Notes: a model not told the origin generated them from the letters alone. A stretch of DNA of 64,000 nucleotides from Magnetococcales bacterium (GCA_002753095.1 PDZU01000001.1:1-64000), one strand, 5' to 3'. Shown: positions 17,266 through 28,627, numbered from the stretch's first letter. Made by a program: numbers and translations.

Positions 17266-19254
17266 TTGGTGTACACCAAATCATGCAGCGAGAAAAGGCA
17301 TGATCATGACACCAGAAACGTGTCGGCAGCAGGGAACAACTCAGAGAATCGGCAAGCGCGGAGCGACGTTGACAAGGTGACGAGACAAAAAGTGGCATGG
17401 CGGTATGGCGGATGGCTCGTCTGGCTGTTCTGGGGCATGGTCAGTGCCTGGGCTGGCGCAGAGGCAATTCCCTATGAAGTCTCCTTCAAGGGAGTGACAG
17501 CGGAACAGGAACATCTGGAGCCGATGTTGCACTCTGCCAGCATCTGCGTGCAAGAAAAGAACAACCTGCCCAGTAGTCGCTTTGTCCTGCTGCGTCGGGC
17601 GCGCAAGGACCATGCCCTGCTGGTTGGCGCGCTGCAATCCCGTGGCTATTTTGCCGCCCAGGTCAACTCCGAGGTGGATTTCAATCAAACACCGGCCCAG
17701 GTCAACCTGTTGATCGATAGCGGTCCTCTCTATCAACTGGCGCAACTCCAAATCGAAGTATTACAAGAGCAAACGCTACCCTCTGCCTTGACCGACGCGC
17801 ACAACACACCGGAAGCCGAGGAAGGTTTTGCCCTTTTTGCCACCCCGGAGTTGAGTGAATTGGGGCTGGAAGCGGGCAAAGAGGCCGTCTCGCGCACCAT
17901 CCTGAGCGCCGAGGAACGACTGCTGCAGGCGGCCAAAAAACAGGGCTTTGCCTTTGCCAAGTTGGCCAAACGACAGGTGGTGGTCGATCATGATCAACAA
18001 ACCGTCGATGTGACCTTGCGTATCGAAATCGGGACACGGGTCATTCTGGGTGCCATGACCCTGCAAGGCCATGCCGGTATCTCCAGCGATTATCTCTATA
18101 AACGTATCCCCTGGGCCACGCCAAGCGCGCCGACCACCCCTCTGCTCTACCATCCGCAGCGTATCGAAGAGGCACAACGGGCCCTGCTTGCCACCGGACT
18201 TTTTAATGGTGTCAAACTGCACATCGCTCCTCTGGCCGATGCGTCCGGTAGCCATCCGGTAACCGCCGAACTGTCGCAACGCAAACATCGCTCGATCAGC
18301 AGCGGTATCGGTTACAGTACCGGCACCGGTGCCAGGATTGCCGCCAACTGGGAAAATCGCAACCTTTTTGACGCCGGTGAGCTCCTGCAGGTGAAAGGTC
18401 AGGCGGCGCTTGATCAATATCGCCTGGAGGGTACCTTTACCAAACCCGATTTTTTGCAGTTGCAACAAAAATTGTTGCTCTCTGCCGTGCTGGAGAAGGA
18501 GGATACCGAAGCCTTTTTCAAGGACTCCTTTGGTCTGGAGGCGGGCTTGTCTTATCCGCTGGCCCCACAGGTGGATCTCTCCTATGGAGTCGGCTACCGT
18601 CTGGCCGATGAAAAAGATCGCAGCGGCAGCCAGCAAGAACAACTGTTCGGACTTTTCTCCACCCCGGTCAAGCTGATTTGGGACCGTCGCGATAATCTGT
18701 TGGATCCCACGCAAGGATGGTACATGAATCTGCAAGGGGCAGGCATCGTCGATACTCTGGGCACCGGTGTCTGGTTCGGCAAGCTTTCCGGTCAATACCG
18801 GGCCTATTATCCCCTGCTGAGTAGTCCAAAAGTGGTTTTAGCCGGTCGGGTTGGGGCGGGAACCCTCTCCGGTAGTGGTCGCGAATCGGTTCCGGCGGAC
18901 GAACGTTTCTTTGTTGGCGGCAGTGGTTCCTTGCGTGGTTACGGTTTTCAGATGGCTGGGGAGGTGGACCGCAATAAAAAACCGCTTGGGGGGCGCTCCA
19001 TGATGGAGTTTTCCACCGAAAGCCGTCTGCAGGTGACGGACTCGGTGGGTCTGGTTGCCTTCCTGGATGGTGGTCGCGCTTTTGTCGGCAATTCGCCCAG
19101 CATCGATGAGACACTGTTGTTAGGGGCTGGGGGTGGTGTGCGTTACAAAACGCCCATTGGACCGTTGCGTCTGGATATTGGTCTGCCGTTGCAGCGTCGT
19201 CCTGGCGTCGATGATCCCTATCAACTTTATGTCAGTATCGGGCAGGCTTTCTGA
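17266..19254 (+). CDS. tamA: Autotransporter/translocation assembly module TamA (Omp85 family); the start may be a downstream GTG
   Basis: POTRA-like N-term and C-terminal barrel (DERFFVGGSGSLRGYGFQ, RLDIGLPL); tamB follows. Confidence 0.9.
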   Translation: MVYTKSCSEKRHDHDTRNVSAAGNNSENRQARSDVDKVTRQKVAWRYGGWLVWLFWGMVSAWAGAEAIPYEVSFKGVTAEQEHLEPMLHSASICVQEKNNLPSSRFVLLRRARKDHALLVGALQSRGYFAAQVNSEVDFNQTPAQVNLLIDSGPLYQLAQLQIEVLQEQTLPSALTDAHNTPEAEEGFALFATPELSELGLEAGKEAVSRTILSAEERLLQAAKKQGFAFAKLAKRQVVVDHDQQTVDVTLRIEIGTRVILGAMTLQGHAGISSDYLYKRIPWATPSAPTTPLLYHPQRIEEAQRALLATGLFNGVKLHIAPLADASGSHPVTAELSQRKHRSISSGIGYSTGTGARIAANWENRNLFDAGELLQVKGQAALDQYRLEGTFTKPDFLQLQQKLLLSAVLEKEDTEAFFKDSFGLEAGLSYPLAPQVDLSYGVGYRLADEKDRSGSQQEQLFGLFSTPVKLIWDRRDNLLDPTQGWYMNLQGAGIVDTLGTGVWFGKLSGQYRAYYPLLSSPKVVLAGRVGAGTLSGSGRESVPADERFFVGGSGSLRGYGFQMAGEVDRNKKPLGGRSMMEFSTESRLQVTDSVGLVAFLDGGRAFVGNSPSIDETLLLGAGGGVRYKTPIGPLRLDIGLPLQRRPGVDDPYQLYVSIGQAF

Positions 19255-19286
19255 TGCGGGTGCCAGTGATACGGAGGATAGCCACA

Positions 19287-19442
19287 TGGGGTCAAGGGGA
19301 GATTATCTCCCCTTGCGGGTTGCAAGGGCAGAGCCCTTGCTTCTGGTGCGCGTTCACCAAAGCAGATTTGCGCAGCAAATTTGCGCCGCGCACCACACTC
19401 TGTGCCCCGCAGGGGCACGCTTTGGGAGGGCGGATGCCCGAC
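19287..19442 (+). repeat. Modular hairpin repeat element copy D (between tamA and tamB)
   Basis: M1a CAAGGGGAGATTATCTCCCCTTG 19293-19315; M1b 19322-19340; M2 19345-19394; M3 19402-19418; M4 19428-19439. Confidence 0.92.
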
Positions 19443-19536
19443 ACGCACCTTGTCGCCTGGATAACGATGCGGAAAAACACCACCACAGCCCTGTCATACC
19501 CCGTCACTGCCACCCTGACTGTTGCGGGCTACCCCG

Positions 19537-22500
19537 ATGGCTGAAACCCAGATGCCTGAGACCTCCCCACCCACCCCACCCACCGCAGGCAGAGTGGCCC
19601 AGGTGTTGCGCGCTTTTCGCCGTCTGTTTGTCCTGTTGTTGCTGTTCTGTCTGGTAACGGCGGGGGGTCTGTTGGTCGCCCTGCAACAAGAGCAGGGTCA
19701 GGAGGTGCTGAGTCAATGGTTGGCAAAGGCGTTCAGTAACGAGGAGAGTCAACTGCAACTGCAGGGGTTGCAGGGCCATTTCCCCTGGGAACTGCAACTG
19801 GAACGTCTGCTCTGGCAGGATCGGCATGGCAACCGTCTGCAGGTGGAGCAACTGCGTTTGCAGTGGTCCTGGGTGGAGATCATGCAGGGTGTCCTGCGTT
19901 TGCAGGAGTTAAGTGCTGCCCGTTTGCACTGGCAGCAGCGTGGCGGCAGTGCCCGTCCCGTTGCCCAAGTCCAGGCATCGGTTCCAGGGCCAGCGCAGGC
20001 GTTTTTCCTGCACGGACTGCCTCCGATTCTGATCGATCATCTGGCGTTGCCGCAACTGGTGCTTGTCGATACAGAGGCCGATCGATCGACCCATTTTGCC
20101 CTGAATGGTGCGCTGCGCCATGAGCGTGTTCCAGGCAATCAACAGTGGCTGGCCCATCTGCAGGTGCAGCCGTTGGATGGTGGGGCGAGTTATCTCAATC
20201 TGCAGGCCCGTTTGGTACAAAACACAGAGCAGGGAACAGACCCGGAGCTTTCTCTGCAGGCGGATGGTCAGGAGCAGAGCGGCTGGTTGGCTGCCTGGAG
20301 TGGTCTGGCGGCAGCCCAGGGGGTGCGTTTTCAACTGCAGGGTCAGGGACCGTTATCCGTCTGGCAGGGTGATCTGAGCCTGCAGGTGGCGGGGATGGCT
20401 GCCGTACAGGGACACCTTGTTCGCGAAGCATCGGGGGAGCACCCTGTGTGGCGTTGCACTGCCCAGGTGACAGGCGATCCGCGTTTTCTGGGGGCTGACT
20501 GGGGCCCGTTTCTGGCTTCGCCGTTCAATGTGGAGGGTGAGTTGGCGCAGTTGCCCAGGCAGCAGTGGCAACTGACCCGTCTGCAGGTGAGTGCGCCAAC
20601 GCTGCAGTGGCAGGGTGAGGGGCACTGGGATGGGGTGACCCAGCAACTGCAGGCTGGTCTGCGTTTGGCGTTGCCGCAACTGCAACCGTTATCCCCCGTG
20701 CTGGGCCAAACGTTGTCGGGGGCGCTGCAGGCGGCGCTCACGGTGCAGGGGGTGTGGCCGCGTCCCGCATGGCAGTTGACGGCCCAGGGTGAGCAGCTCA
20801 CCCTCAACGATTGGCAAGCCAGCCGTATCAGTGCCCGCTGGCAGGGTGAGTGGGGAGCGCAGGGGCCGCGCGTTTGGCCAGGAGAGGGAGAGATTGATGG
20901 GTTGCGCCAGAAGGGTGGTGCCCGTTGGGGTGAGGCCCCCTGGCAGTGGACAGCAGAGTTGCAGAGCGGAACAGAGGAGGCGCTTTATCTGCACCGTCTG
21001 ACGCTGCAAGATGGCAACACGGCTGCCCAATGGCAGGGCAGGCTGCAACTGCCGCATGCCACTGGGGAGGGGGAGTGGCATCTGCAGAGCCGACAGGTGC
21101 AGACTTGGCTGCGGCGTTGGTATCCGGCTTGGCAAACGGGCGAGGGGGAGGGGGAGTGGTCGGGGCGGGTGCGTCTCTCTGCCGACGCGCACGACCAACC
21201 GGCAGCGGCCTATCGTTTGCAGCTCTCCCTGGATGGTGCCCTGAGCCATTTGCAGCGTTTGCCGCCAGCCTTGCAGACCCTGCTGGGCGAGCGACTCACC
21301 ACCCAGGCCCAGTTGCAGTGGCAGGGGCGCCAGGGGTGGCAACTGGAAGAGGTACGCCTGCAAGGGGCCAATCTGCAGGCCAAGGGTGCGGTCCGGGGTG
21401 ATGCCGGCTGGCAGCAACAGAGCGGCCAGTTACAGTGGCAGATTCCCCGTCTGGCACCCTGGTCCGGGCAGGCAGGCGAGGCGTTGCAGGGTGATCTTCA
21501 GGGAGAGTTGCGCTGGGAGGGGGCGTTGGCTGCCCCGCGTTTGCAGTGGACGCTGCATGGTACGCAGTGGCAGGTGGCGGATCTGCAGTGGCCCAAACCG
21601 CAGGTGAGCGGTACCGTGGAGGGTTGGCAGCCGCTTTTGCATGGCACCATCAAGGCCGAGTTGCCCGGTCTGGAGCAAAAAACCCTTCCCTTGACCAGCC
21701 AGTATCGCCTGCAGGGTAGCCTGTTGCAGTTGAGTGATCTCAACCTGAAGTGGCCTGGTGGTCAATTGAGCAGCGCGGCGTGGCAGGTGGATCTACAGAA
21801 GCATATCGCCAGCGGGCGCTGGCAGGGGCAGAGCACCAGCCCGGCTCCCTGGTTGCGTTGGCTTTCCGGGGACCGTTTGCAGAGTCAGGAGGAGGTAGGT
21901 GGAGCCCTTAGTCTGCAATTGAACTGGCAAGGTCGGGAGGGCAAACAGCAGCTTCAGGTGCTCTGGGAGGGGCAGGTGGTGCGTGGCAACTTTGGCATGC
22001 TGGACAAGGCCACGTTGAACGCTGAGTTGCAGGATTTGTGGGGCGAGGTGCATGGTCGCGTTGATGGTAAGCTCAACAAACTGCACTGGGGCAATCTGCA
22101 GTTGCGCAGTGCGGCCTGGAGTCTGAGCGGCAGTCGGCGTGAACTGCAGTTCCAGAGCAGCGGTTCCGGGGAGTTGCGCCAGAGCGAAGTGGAGGAGTTG
22201 CACACCCCTCTGCCACTGGCGAGCAGACGTCTGGCCCTCAAGCCCATCAAGCAGGAGCCTTTTGATTGGCAGATGCAAAGCACGCTGCAGGTGGATAACA
22301 AGGGAGTCATGCAGGGGCGGATCAACCAACTTTCCGGCCATATTGGTGCTGATCTGTTGCAGATGAGCGAAACGGCCCAATGGATGTTGACCCCGGATAA
22401 ACGACGCGGCAAGGGGGGGGTGGCCCAGTTGGATCTGGACCGTTTCGTGCTTAGCTATGGCCCGGCCCGTTTGCAGATGCATGTGCATTTTGATGCCCAG

Positions 22501-24138
22501 AAGGTGGACATGGCGGGTGATTTGCGGTTGCCGCTCAGTTTGGTGCAGCGGGTTGGCGGTCCCAATCTGCAGGGTGCGGCGCGGGCGCAGTGGCGGGTGA
22601 CGGGCAGTTCCAGCCAGCCGGAGGGGGAGTTTTCCCTGCTTTTGGACAAGATTCACGTCAACGAACCGGCACTGGAGGCGGTCCCTCCGGCGACGGTGCA
22701 GGCTGGCTTGCGTCTGGAGAAGGGGGTAGTGACTGCCCAGCTTTCGCTGCAGGAGTTGACCTCGCAGCCGGCGACTGCTGTCATGACGGTACCGGTGCAA
22801 GTGAGTTTTGTGCCCTGGCGTGTGGCCATGCCCGGCGCGGGGGCGTTGGGGGGGTCGGTCCAGGCCGATGCCCAGTTGGCCCAATTTGCTTTGATGGTAG
22901 CGCCCGGCTTGATGGACAACCAAAAATGGGATGGCATGCTCAATATTGCCCTGCAGTTGGCTGGAACCGTGGCGGCGCCAGAGGTCAACGGCACCATTCT
23001 GGTACGCAAGGGCAGTTATGAAAACGGCTCTTTGGGTACTCAACTGAAAAACATTCATCTGGATGCCCGTGCCCAGGGGCGTGCCGTGACCATTGAGCGT
23101 CTGGAAGCGGACGATGGGGGTCATGGCCGGATCCATGCCGAGGGGCAACTCTCCTTGGATTGGTTGCAGAAGTTGCCGTTTCACCTGCAGGCCACTCTGG
23201 AAAAGAGCCTTCTGGTGCGCCGTGACGAGTGGCAGGCCACGGTCAGTGGCACCATAGAGTTGCGTGGCAACCGCGACAATTTGGCGATTGCTGGTGAGGT
23301 GACCAGCAATGAGGTGTTGCTCTATTTGGCGGACAGCGAATCTCTGGATATTCAGACGGTGGCGGTGGATAGCGAGATTCGCAATGGTTTGCATGTGGCC
23401 ACGCTGCAGCGTCTGAAGAGTCAATCTGCCACACCGATCAGCCTGGATCTTACCCTGCATCTGCCCAGCCGGGTCTTTTTGCGGGGACGTGGTCTGGAGT
23501 CGGAGTGGCAGGGAGATTTGGCGGTGCGGGGTATGTTGGAAGAGCCCCGTTTGGATGGTCGTATCGTGGTGCGGCGTGGTTATTTTGAATTTTTGGATCA
23601 GCGTTTTGACCTGCGCAAGGGGATCATTGCCTTTGATGGCAGCTCTCCGCCGCAACCCTTTCTGGATCTGGAGGCGGAATCCCGCAGCAGTGGTGGTTTG
23701 GTGGCGGTATTACGGTTGCAGGGTCCAGCCTTCAATCCGACCTTGAACTTGGGCAGTGATCCAGAGTTGCCGCAGGATGAGTTGCTATCGCGCATTCTTT
23801 TTAACAGCAACCGGCAGCAGTTGACCCCGGCCCAGGCGTTGGGGTTGGCGGTGGCGGTAGAAAAATTGCGCACCGGTGGACCGGGTCTGCTTGGCAAGGC
23901 GCGGGATAGCCTGGGCATCGATCGCCTGGAGTTTGGCGGCGAAAGCGTGGAGGGGGGTTCGGTCAAGGCGGGCAAATATTTGGGGGAGAATTTGCTGTTG
24001 GGGGTGGAACGGGGGGCCAAGCAGGGCAGTGGCAAGGTTTCGGTGGAGTTGGAGGTGATGCCGAATGTGGTCATCCAGACCGAAATGGATGAGACCAACA
24101 AAAGCGGCATCGGCATGAACTGGAAGATGGATTATTGA
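19537..24138 (+). CDS. tamB: Translocation/assembly module TamB
   Basis: About 1530 aa, AsmA/TamB-like repeats and C-terminal DUF490 (VVRRGYFEFLDQRFDLRKGIIAFDG; GKYLGENLLLGVERG). Confidence 0.93.
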   Translation: MAETQMPETSPPTPPTAGRVAQVLRAFRRLFVLLLLFCLVTAGGLLVALQQEQGQEVLSQWLAKAFSNEESQLQLQGLQGHFPWELQLERLLWQDRHGNRLQVEQLRLQWSWVEIMQGVLRLQELSAARLHWQQRGGSARPVAQVQASVPGPAQAFFLHGLPPILIDHLALPQLVLVDTEADRSTHFALNGALRHERVPGNQQWLAHLQVQPLDGGASYLNLQARLVQNTEQGTDPELSLQADGQEQSGWLAAWSGLAAAQGVRFQLQGQGPLSVWQGDLSLQVAGMAAVQGHLVREASGEHPVWRCTAQVTGDPRFLGADWGPFLASPFNVEGELAQLPRQQWQLTRLQVSAPTLQWQGEGHWDGVTQQLQAGLRLALPQLQPLSPVLGQTLSGALQAALTVQGVWPRPAWQLTAQGEQLTLNDWQASRISARWQGEWGAQGPRVWPGEGEIDGLRQKGGARWGEAPWQWTAELQSGTEEALYLHRLTLQDGNTAAQWQGRLQLPHATGEGEWHLQSRQVQTWLRRWYPAWQTGEGEGEWSGRVRLSADAHDQPAAAYRLQLSLDGALSHLQRLPPALQTLLGERLTTQAQLQWQGRQGWQLEEVRLQGANLQAKGAVRGDAGWQQQSGQLQWQIPRLAPWSGQAGEALQGDLQGELRWEGALAAPRLQWTLHGTQWQVADLQWPKPQVSGTVEGWQPLLHGTIKAELPGLEQKTLPLTSQYRLQGSLLQLSDLNLKWPGGQLSSAAWQVDLQKHIASGRWQGQSTSPAPWLRWLSGDRLQSQEEVGGALSLQLNWQGREGKQQLQVLWEGQVVRGNFGMLDKATLNAELQDLWGEVHGRVDGKLNKLHWGNLQLRSAAWSLSGSRRELQFQSSGSGELRQSEVEELHTPLPLASRRLALKPIKQEPFDWQMQSTLQVDNKGVMQGRINQLSGHIGADLLQMSETAQWMLTPDKRRGKGGVAQLDLDRFVLSYGPARLQMHVHFDAQKVDMAGDLRLPLSLVQRVGGPNLQGAARAQWRVTGSSSQPEGEFSLLLDKIHVNEPALEAVPPATVQAGLRLEKGVVTAQLSLQELTSQPATAVMTVPVQVSFVPWRVAMPGAGALGGSVQADAQLAQFALMVAPGLMDNQKWDGMLNIALQLAGTVAAPEVNGTILVRKGSYENGSLGTQLKNIHLDARAQGRAVTIERLEADDGGHGRIHAEGQLSLDWLQKLPFHLQATLEKSLLVRRDEWQATVSGTIELRGNRDNLAIAGEVTSNEVLLYLADSESLDIQTVAVDSEIRNGLHVATLQRLKSQSATPISLDLTLHLPSRVFLRGRGLESEWQGDLAVRGMLEEPRLDGRIVVRRGYFEFLDQRFDLRKGIIAFDGSSPPQPFLDLEAESRSSGGLVAVLRLQGPAFNPTLNLGSDPELPQDELLSRILFNSNRQQLTPAQALGLAVAVEKLRTGGPGLLGKARDSLGIDRLEFGGESVEGGSVKAGKYLGENLLLGVERGAKQGSGKVSVELEVMPNVVIQTEMDETNKSGIGMNWKMDY

Positions 24139-24677
24139 GTCTCTTTTGATTCGTCCGGCAGATGGCGGGCCAGCCAAAGGCTCTGCAGAATGACGAAGAG
24201 CAGCGTCAAACCCAGCAGACCGAACAGTTTAAAAGAGACCCAGGTGGCCTCATCAAAATTGTAGGCCACAAAGAGGTTCAACAGGCCGGAAAAGAGAAAA
24301 AAGCCGATCCATGCCAGGCTGAGACGGTTCCAGAGCGGTTGCGGCAGGCTGATCTGGCTGTCGAGAAGGCGGCGAATCAGTGGTTTTTCGCCGATAAAAT
24401 GGCTGGCGGCGAAGGCAACGGCCATCAATCCGTTGAGCAGTGTCGGTTTCCACTGGATGAAACGGGGATCCTGCAGCAGGAGTGTGGCCCCTCCGAACAG
24501 GACGACCAACAGCAGGGTCATCCACTGCATGGGGGTTAGGTGTCGGTGCTGCCACCAGATGACTGCAGAGTGCAGGCTGACCGCCACCATCAACACCGCT
24601 GTGGCCGTATAGATGGTGCTCCATTGGTAGGTGACAAAAAACAGCAATACCGGCCATAAATCAATCAATTGTTTCAT
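24132..24677 (-). CDS. yciB: Intracellular septation protein A family (YciB)
   Basis: LIDLWPVLLFFVTYQ, KPTLLNGLMAVAF, NFDEATWVSFKLFG. Confidence 0.93.
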   Translation of the reverse strand: MKQLIDLWPVLLFFVTYQWSTIYTATAVLMVAVSLHSAVIWWQHRHLTPMQWMTLLLVVLFGGATLLLQDPRFIQWKPTLLNGLMAVAFAASHFIGEKPLIRRLLDSQISLPQPLWNRLSLAWIGFFLFSGLLNLFVAYNFDEATWVSFKLFGLLGLTLLFVILQSLWLARHLPDESKETQ

Positions 24678-24721
24678 GATCTATCCTCCAAGGCCCATGC
24701 TGGGCCTGTTCTTGCCGTGGC

Positions 24722-25381
24722 TCAGAAGGGCCACACAAACCAGTTGCTTTCGCCCTCATCCCGTGTCGAGAACGAACCGGAGCACTGGTCCAATTGGGTT
24801 TTATAGCGGGCTGCGTTACGTTGCACTTTTTCTGCCACTTTGATCAACCAGGACTTTTTTTGATAGCTTTTGGCGGCATAGCCGCCGTGTCCCTCGTGGT
24901 AGGCCAGATAGAGATTATAGGCATCCCAGGTGGAGATGCCCAATTTTTTACGGCTGACGTGGTTGTACCAGCCGATAAAATCGGTGGCATCGCGGAAATC
25001 TTCCCGGTCGGCGCTGCTGTTGCCGGTCTGTTTTTGATAATGGGCCCAGGTACCATCCAGGGCCTGGGCATACCCGAAGGCTGAAGAGATGCGCTGCCCA
25101 GGGAAAAATCCCATCCAACTGCCCTTGCTGATGGGGCGGGCATCGGCACGAAATTTAGATTCCTGATGGATGATGGCCAGTTGCACATGCACCGGCGTGC
25201 CCCATTTGCGGTAGGATTTGTTCATCACCTGATACCAGGAGCCTCGGTTGCGAAAGATGTCGCAGGCATCATTGATATTGACCTGAGAGATGGGTTTGCC
25301 ATCGGTGGTGGAGGTAGTGCTGCAGGCGGTCAGCAGCAACGTGCCCAGCAGCAGACAAAGGGGGAAAAGGGCTGTTCTCAT
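24722..25381 (-). CDS. Lipoprotein with transglycosylase SLT-like domain
   Basis: Lipobox LLTAC; AIIHQESKF, FGYAQALDGTW, YLAYHEGHGGY. Confidence 0.85.
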   Translation of the reverse strand: MRTALFPLCLLLGTLLLTACSTTSTTDGKPISQVNINDACDIFRNRGSWYQVMNKSYRKWGTPVHVQLAIIHQESKFRADARPISKGSWMGFFPGQRISSAFGYAQALDGTWAHYQKQTGNSSADREDFRDATDFIGWYNHVSRKKLGISTWDAYNLYLAYHEGHGGYAAKSYQKKSWLIKVAEKVQRNAARYKTQLDQCSGSFSTRDEGESNWFVWPF

Positions 25382-25385
25382 GGCA

Positions 25386-26174
25386 TTAGCGGGCCAACAG
25401 GCCACGTACCCGTTCGGCGTCGGCGGGGGTATCGACCCCGATAGCTGCCTGATCGGTGACGATCACCCGAATGGTATATCCCTCTTCCAAGACCCGTAGC
25501 TGCTCCAGGCGTTCGCGCTGTTCCAGGATGGTTGGGGGCAGGGTGGCCAATTTTTGCAAAAAAGAGGCACGATAGGCGTAGAGCCCCAGATGGCGCAGTA
25601 GGGGGTGGTGGGTGGTATCCCGATCAAAGGGGATAGGGGAGCGGGAAAAATAGAGGGCGTTGCCTTGCCGGTTGCAGACCACTTTGACGACGTTGGGGTC
25701 GTTGGCTTCGTTTTGATCGTAGATGGGATGGGCTGCTGTGGCCATGACCAGGGTAGGATCCTGACACAAGGGTTCTGCTACCCGATTGATCAACTGCGGG
25801 TCAAGTAGTGGTTCATCTCCCTGCACATTGACGATGATTTCGGCCTTCAGGGAGCGGGCTACTTCTGCCACCCGATCGGTTCCCGATGGATGGTTGGTGG
25901 CGGTCATCATGACCTGTCCACCAAAGGAGTGTACTGCTGCATGGATACGCGCATCGTCTGTTGCCACCCATACGGAGGAGACCTGTGCCTGCATGGCCCG
26001 TTCGTACACATGGCGAATCATCGGTTTGCCCGCCAGATCCAGCAGTGGTTTACCAGGCAAGCGGCTGGAGCCATAACGGGCCGGGATGATGACGGCGATG
26101 GTGGGTTGGGCAGAAGCAGGCAATCGAGAAGCTCCCCGTGACGGAAAGGCGTTATCGTAGCGATACCAAAACAA
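25386..26174 (-). CDS. kdsB: 3-deoxy-manno-octulosonate cytidylyltransferase (true start probably about 70 nt downstream)
   Basis: IIPARYGSSRLPGKPLLDLAGKPMIRHVYERA; NVQGDEPLL. Confidence 0.95.
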   Translation of the reverse strand: MFWYRYDNAFPSRGASRLPASAQPTIAVIIPARYGSSRLPGKPLLDLAGKPMIRHVYERAMQAQVSSVWVATDDARIHAAVHSFGGQVMMTATNHPSGTDRVAEVARSLKAEIIVNVQGDEPLLDPQLINRVAEPLCQDPTLVMATAAHPIYDQNEANDPNVVKVVCNRQGNALYFSRSPIPFDRDTTHHPLLRHLGLYAYRASFLQKLATLPPTILEQRERLEQLRVLEEGYTIRVIVTDQAAIGVDTPADAERVRGLLAR

Positions 26175-26575
26175 TTGCGGGTCCAGGGGGCTGGCCCCCT
26201 GGCAGGTCCAGGACGGAGTCCTGGGATTTTATCTTTTGCTTTTAATCTTTTGCCTTTGGCGCGCTTTTCACAGTAAGCCGACGCGGTTTTTGCGTCGGCT
26301 TAAGCGCCTAATTGACGCATGCTGTGCGCATTGGCGCGCTTTTCTGCGCCAATGCGCACAGCCTCCCAATGGGTTTTGTCGCCCGCAGGTAGCTCAATAC
26401 CGCGCGGTTAAAAGTCGGGCGTCCGCCCTCCCAAAGAGTGCCCCTGCGGGGCACAGATTTGGGCGCGCTGCGCAGATTTGCTGCGCAAATCTGCTTCGGT
26501 AAAAGCGCGCCATTACACGCAGGGCTCCGCCCTGCACCCGGCAGGGGCGGTGACCGCCCCTGCACCCCGCAATAA
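26174..26575 (-). repeat. Modular hairpin repeat element copy E (long form, inverted relative to C)
   Basis: M6 26183-26224; M5 26275-26301 and 26321-26362; M3 26438-26454; M1a GCAGGGGCGGTGACCGCCCCTGC 26541-26563. Confidence 0.92.
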
Positions 26576-26609
26576 TTTAAAAGATTTAAAAGATTGAAAA
26601 GATCAAAAT

Positions 26610-27401
26610 TCACTCCGGCAACCGCCGACTCTCCCCCCTGCCATCATCATAACCAACCAACTCCGCCACCACCGCACCAATGGCCAACTGGGCCTCGATC
26701 TGTAACGGGATCCGCCGGGCATCGTCAGTCACCAACAGCTGAATCGGACCTCTTTGCCGTAACGTCTCGGAATTTTCTACCACCACATGCAACGCAAAGG
26801 CCCGAAAAGTACCCAACTCCCCCTGCCAAGTCTCACTGCCCCCAACCGTGACCGTCAGACAAAACGCCTTCTCCCCATCCACCACCACCCGCTCCAAAGT
26901 GCGACCCAACAACAACTCTGGCCAGGCGCGCACGGCATACACGGCACTCAAAGGATCGTTGACCTGTTCACCCTCCACGGCAATGACCATACGCTCCTCA
27001 GGCTTGCCCTCCTGAGGTCGATGGCGCCGCAACACCTGGTGCATTGCGCGGTCAAACAGATAGGAGGTCCAACGGGTCTGATCACCACGCTGCTGATCCT
27101 TGACGAAATGACGCCCAATAAAAGCACCATCCCGGTGCTCACCGTCAGCACTCAGCGTTTCGTTGATGGTTTTCAACATCCGCGCCGCCCCCGTGGTGGC
27201 CAACTTGGCGGTAATTTTGTACCCCTTGTTTTGTTCCAACTGCAGGCTGGCATCCGCCGAGGGGACACCCAACCAACGGATGCGATAATACAACCGCTCG
27301 CCATGGGCCGCCCCCAAACGCCAACCACTCTCCTGCGCTGCCAACACGCCCAGCACACCAAACAGGCTGAATACCGATAATACTACGAAGAGCCGTTTCA
27401 T
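26610..27401 (-). CDS. DUF3108 domain-containing protein
   Basis: Signal peptide; [42 protein letters not shown]. Confidence 0.8.
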   Translation of the reverse strand: MKRLFVVLSVFSLFGVLGVLAAQESGWRLGAAHGERLYYRIRWLGVPSADASLQLEQNKGYKITAKLATTGAARMLKTINETLSADGEHRDGAFIGRHFVKDQQRGDQTRWTSYLFDRAMHQVLRRHRPQEGKPEERMVIAVEGEQVNDPLSAVYAVRAWPELLLGRTLERVVVDGEKAFCLTVTVGGSETWQGELGTFRAFALHVVVENSETLRQRGPIQLLVTDDARRIPLQIEAQLAIGAVVAELVGYDDGRGESRRLPE

Positions 27402-28627
27402 GTCAGCAGCAAACGTACAAAACGCCGTTTCCCTACCTGGAGCAAATAAGTGCCACCCGCCTGCAGGCGCAGGCGATCATCGCTAACCCGCTGACCATCC
27501 ACCGAAACCGCCTGTTGCCGAATCATCCGAAAAGCCTCACTGTTGGAAGCCAGCAGGCCAGACTGGGTCAAGGCAGCCGCCAATCCCATCGACTCCCCCC
27601 CGCTTGCCAAAGTGATGCTCTCCACCTCGGTGGGTAACTCCTTGTGGCCGAAAACAGCCTCAAAACGTTCCCTGGCCTGCCTGGCAGCCTCCACGCCATG
27701 AAAACGCTGCGTCAATTCGGCAGCCAACTGCTTTTTGGCCTCCATGGGGTGAAAAGTGCCCGCCTGTACCTGCATGCGCCGCTCTTCGATCTGCGCCATA
27801 TCCAACGTGGAGAGCAACTCATAATAACGCCACATCAACACATCCGACAGCGACATCAATTTGCCGAACATCTCATCCGGGGAGTCCTGAATGGCGATGA
27901 AGTTCCCCAAGGACTTGGACATTTTTTGCACCCCGTCCAGCCCCTCCAGAATGGGCATGGTCAGTACGCACTGCGGCGTTTGGCCGGAATCCCTCTGCAA
28001 CTCTCGCCCCACCAGTAGGTTGAAGGTTTGATCGGTGCCCCCCAACTCCAGATCAGAGCGCAATACCACCGAATCATACCCCTGCACCAGCGGATAAAGA
28101 AATTCATGGATGGCAATGGGTTGGCCCTGACGGTAGCGGTTGGCAAAATCCTCCCGCTCCAACATGCGGGCCACCGTATAACGGGCCGCCAGTTGAATCA
28201 TCTCCGCCGCTGTCAGCTTTTCCATCCAACTGCTGTTGAACACGACCCGGGTCTTTTCCCGATCCAGAATGTGAAAGACCTGGTTCTGATAGGTTTGCGC
28301 GTTGGCCGCTACCTCTTCGGGCGTCAACGGTTTGCGGGTGGCACTTTTGCCAGTGGGGTCACCGATCCGACCGGTAAAATCCCCGATCAGAAAGATGACC
28401 TCATGGCCAAGCTCCTGGAATTGCCGCATTTTATGCAGCAGAACAGTGTGTCCCAGATGCAAATCGGCAGCCGTGGGATCAAAACCAGCCTTGATACGTA
28501 ATGGCACACCGGTTGCAATGGATCGGGTAAGTTTCTCTTCCAACTCGGCCTCGGAAATCAACTGGGCCACTCCCCGGCGGATAAGGCGCATCTGTTCGGC
28601 GACGCGCTGGGCTTGTTGCTGTGACAT
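27398..28627 (-). CDS. tyrS: Tyrosyl-tRNA synthetase
   Basis: [27 protein letters not shown]-term S4 domain. Confidence 0.97.
   Translation of the reverse strand: MSQQQAQRVAEQMRLIRRGVAQLISEAELEEKLTRSIATGVPLRIKAGFDPTAADLHLGHTVLLHKMRQFQELGHEVIFLIGDFTGRIGDPTGKSATRKPLTPEEVAANAQTYQNQVFHILDREKTRVVFNSSWMEKLTAAEMIQLAARYTVARMLEREDFANRYRQGQPIAIHEFLYPLVQGYDSVVLRSDLELGGTDQTFNLLVGRELQRDSGQTPQCVLTMPILEGLDGVQKMSKSLGNFIAIQDSPDEMFGKLMSLSDVLMWRYYELLSTLDMAQIEERRMQVQAGTFHPMEAKKQLAAELTQRFHGVEAARQARERFEAVFGHKELPTEVESITLASGGESMGLAAALTQSGLLASNSEAFRMIRQQAVSVDGQRVSDDRLRLQAGGTYLLQVGKRRFVRLLLT

Noticed and set aside
21793-23655. 620-aa minus-strand ORF inside tamB
   Set aside because: Antisense shadow of a Q/L-rich gene; no recognisable domain and the sense gene is unambiguous.
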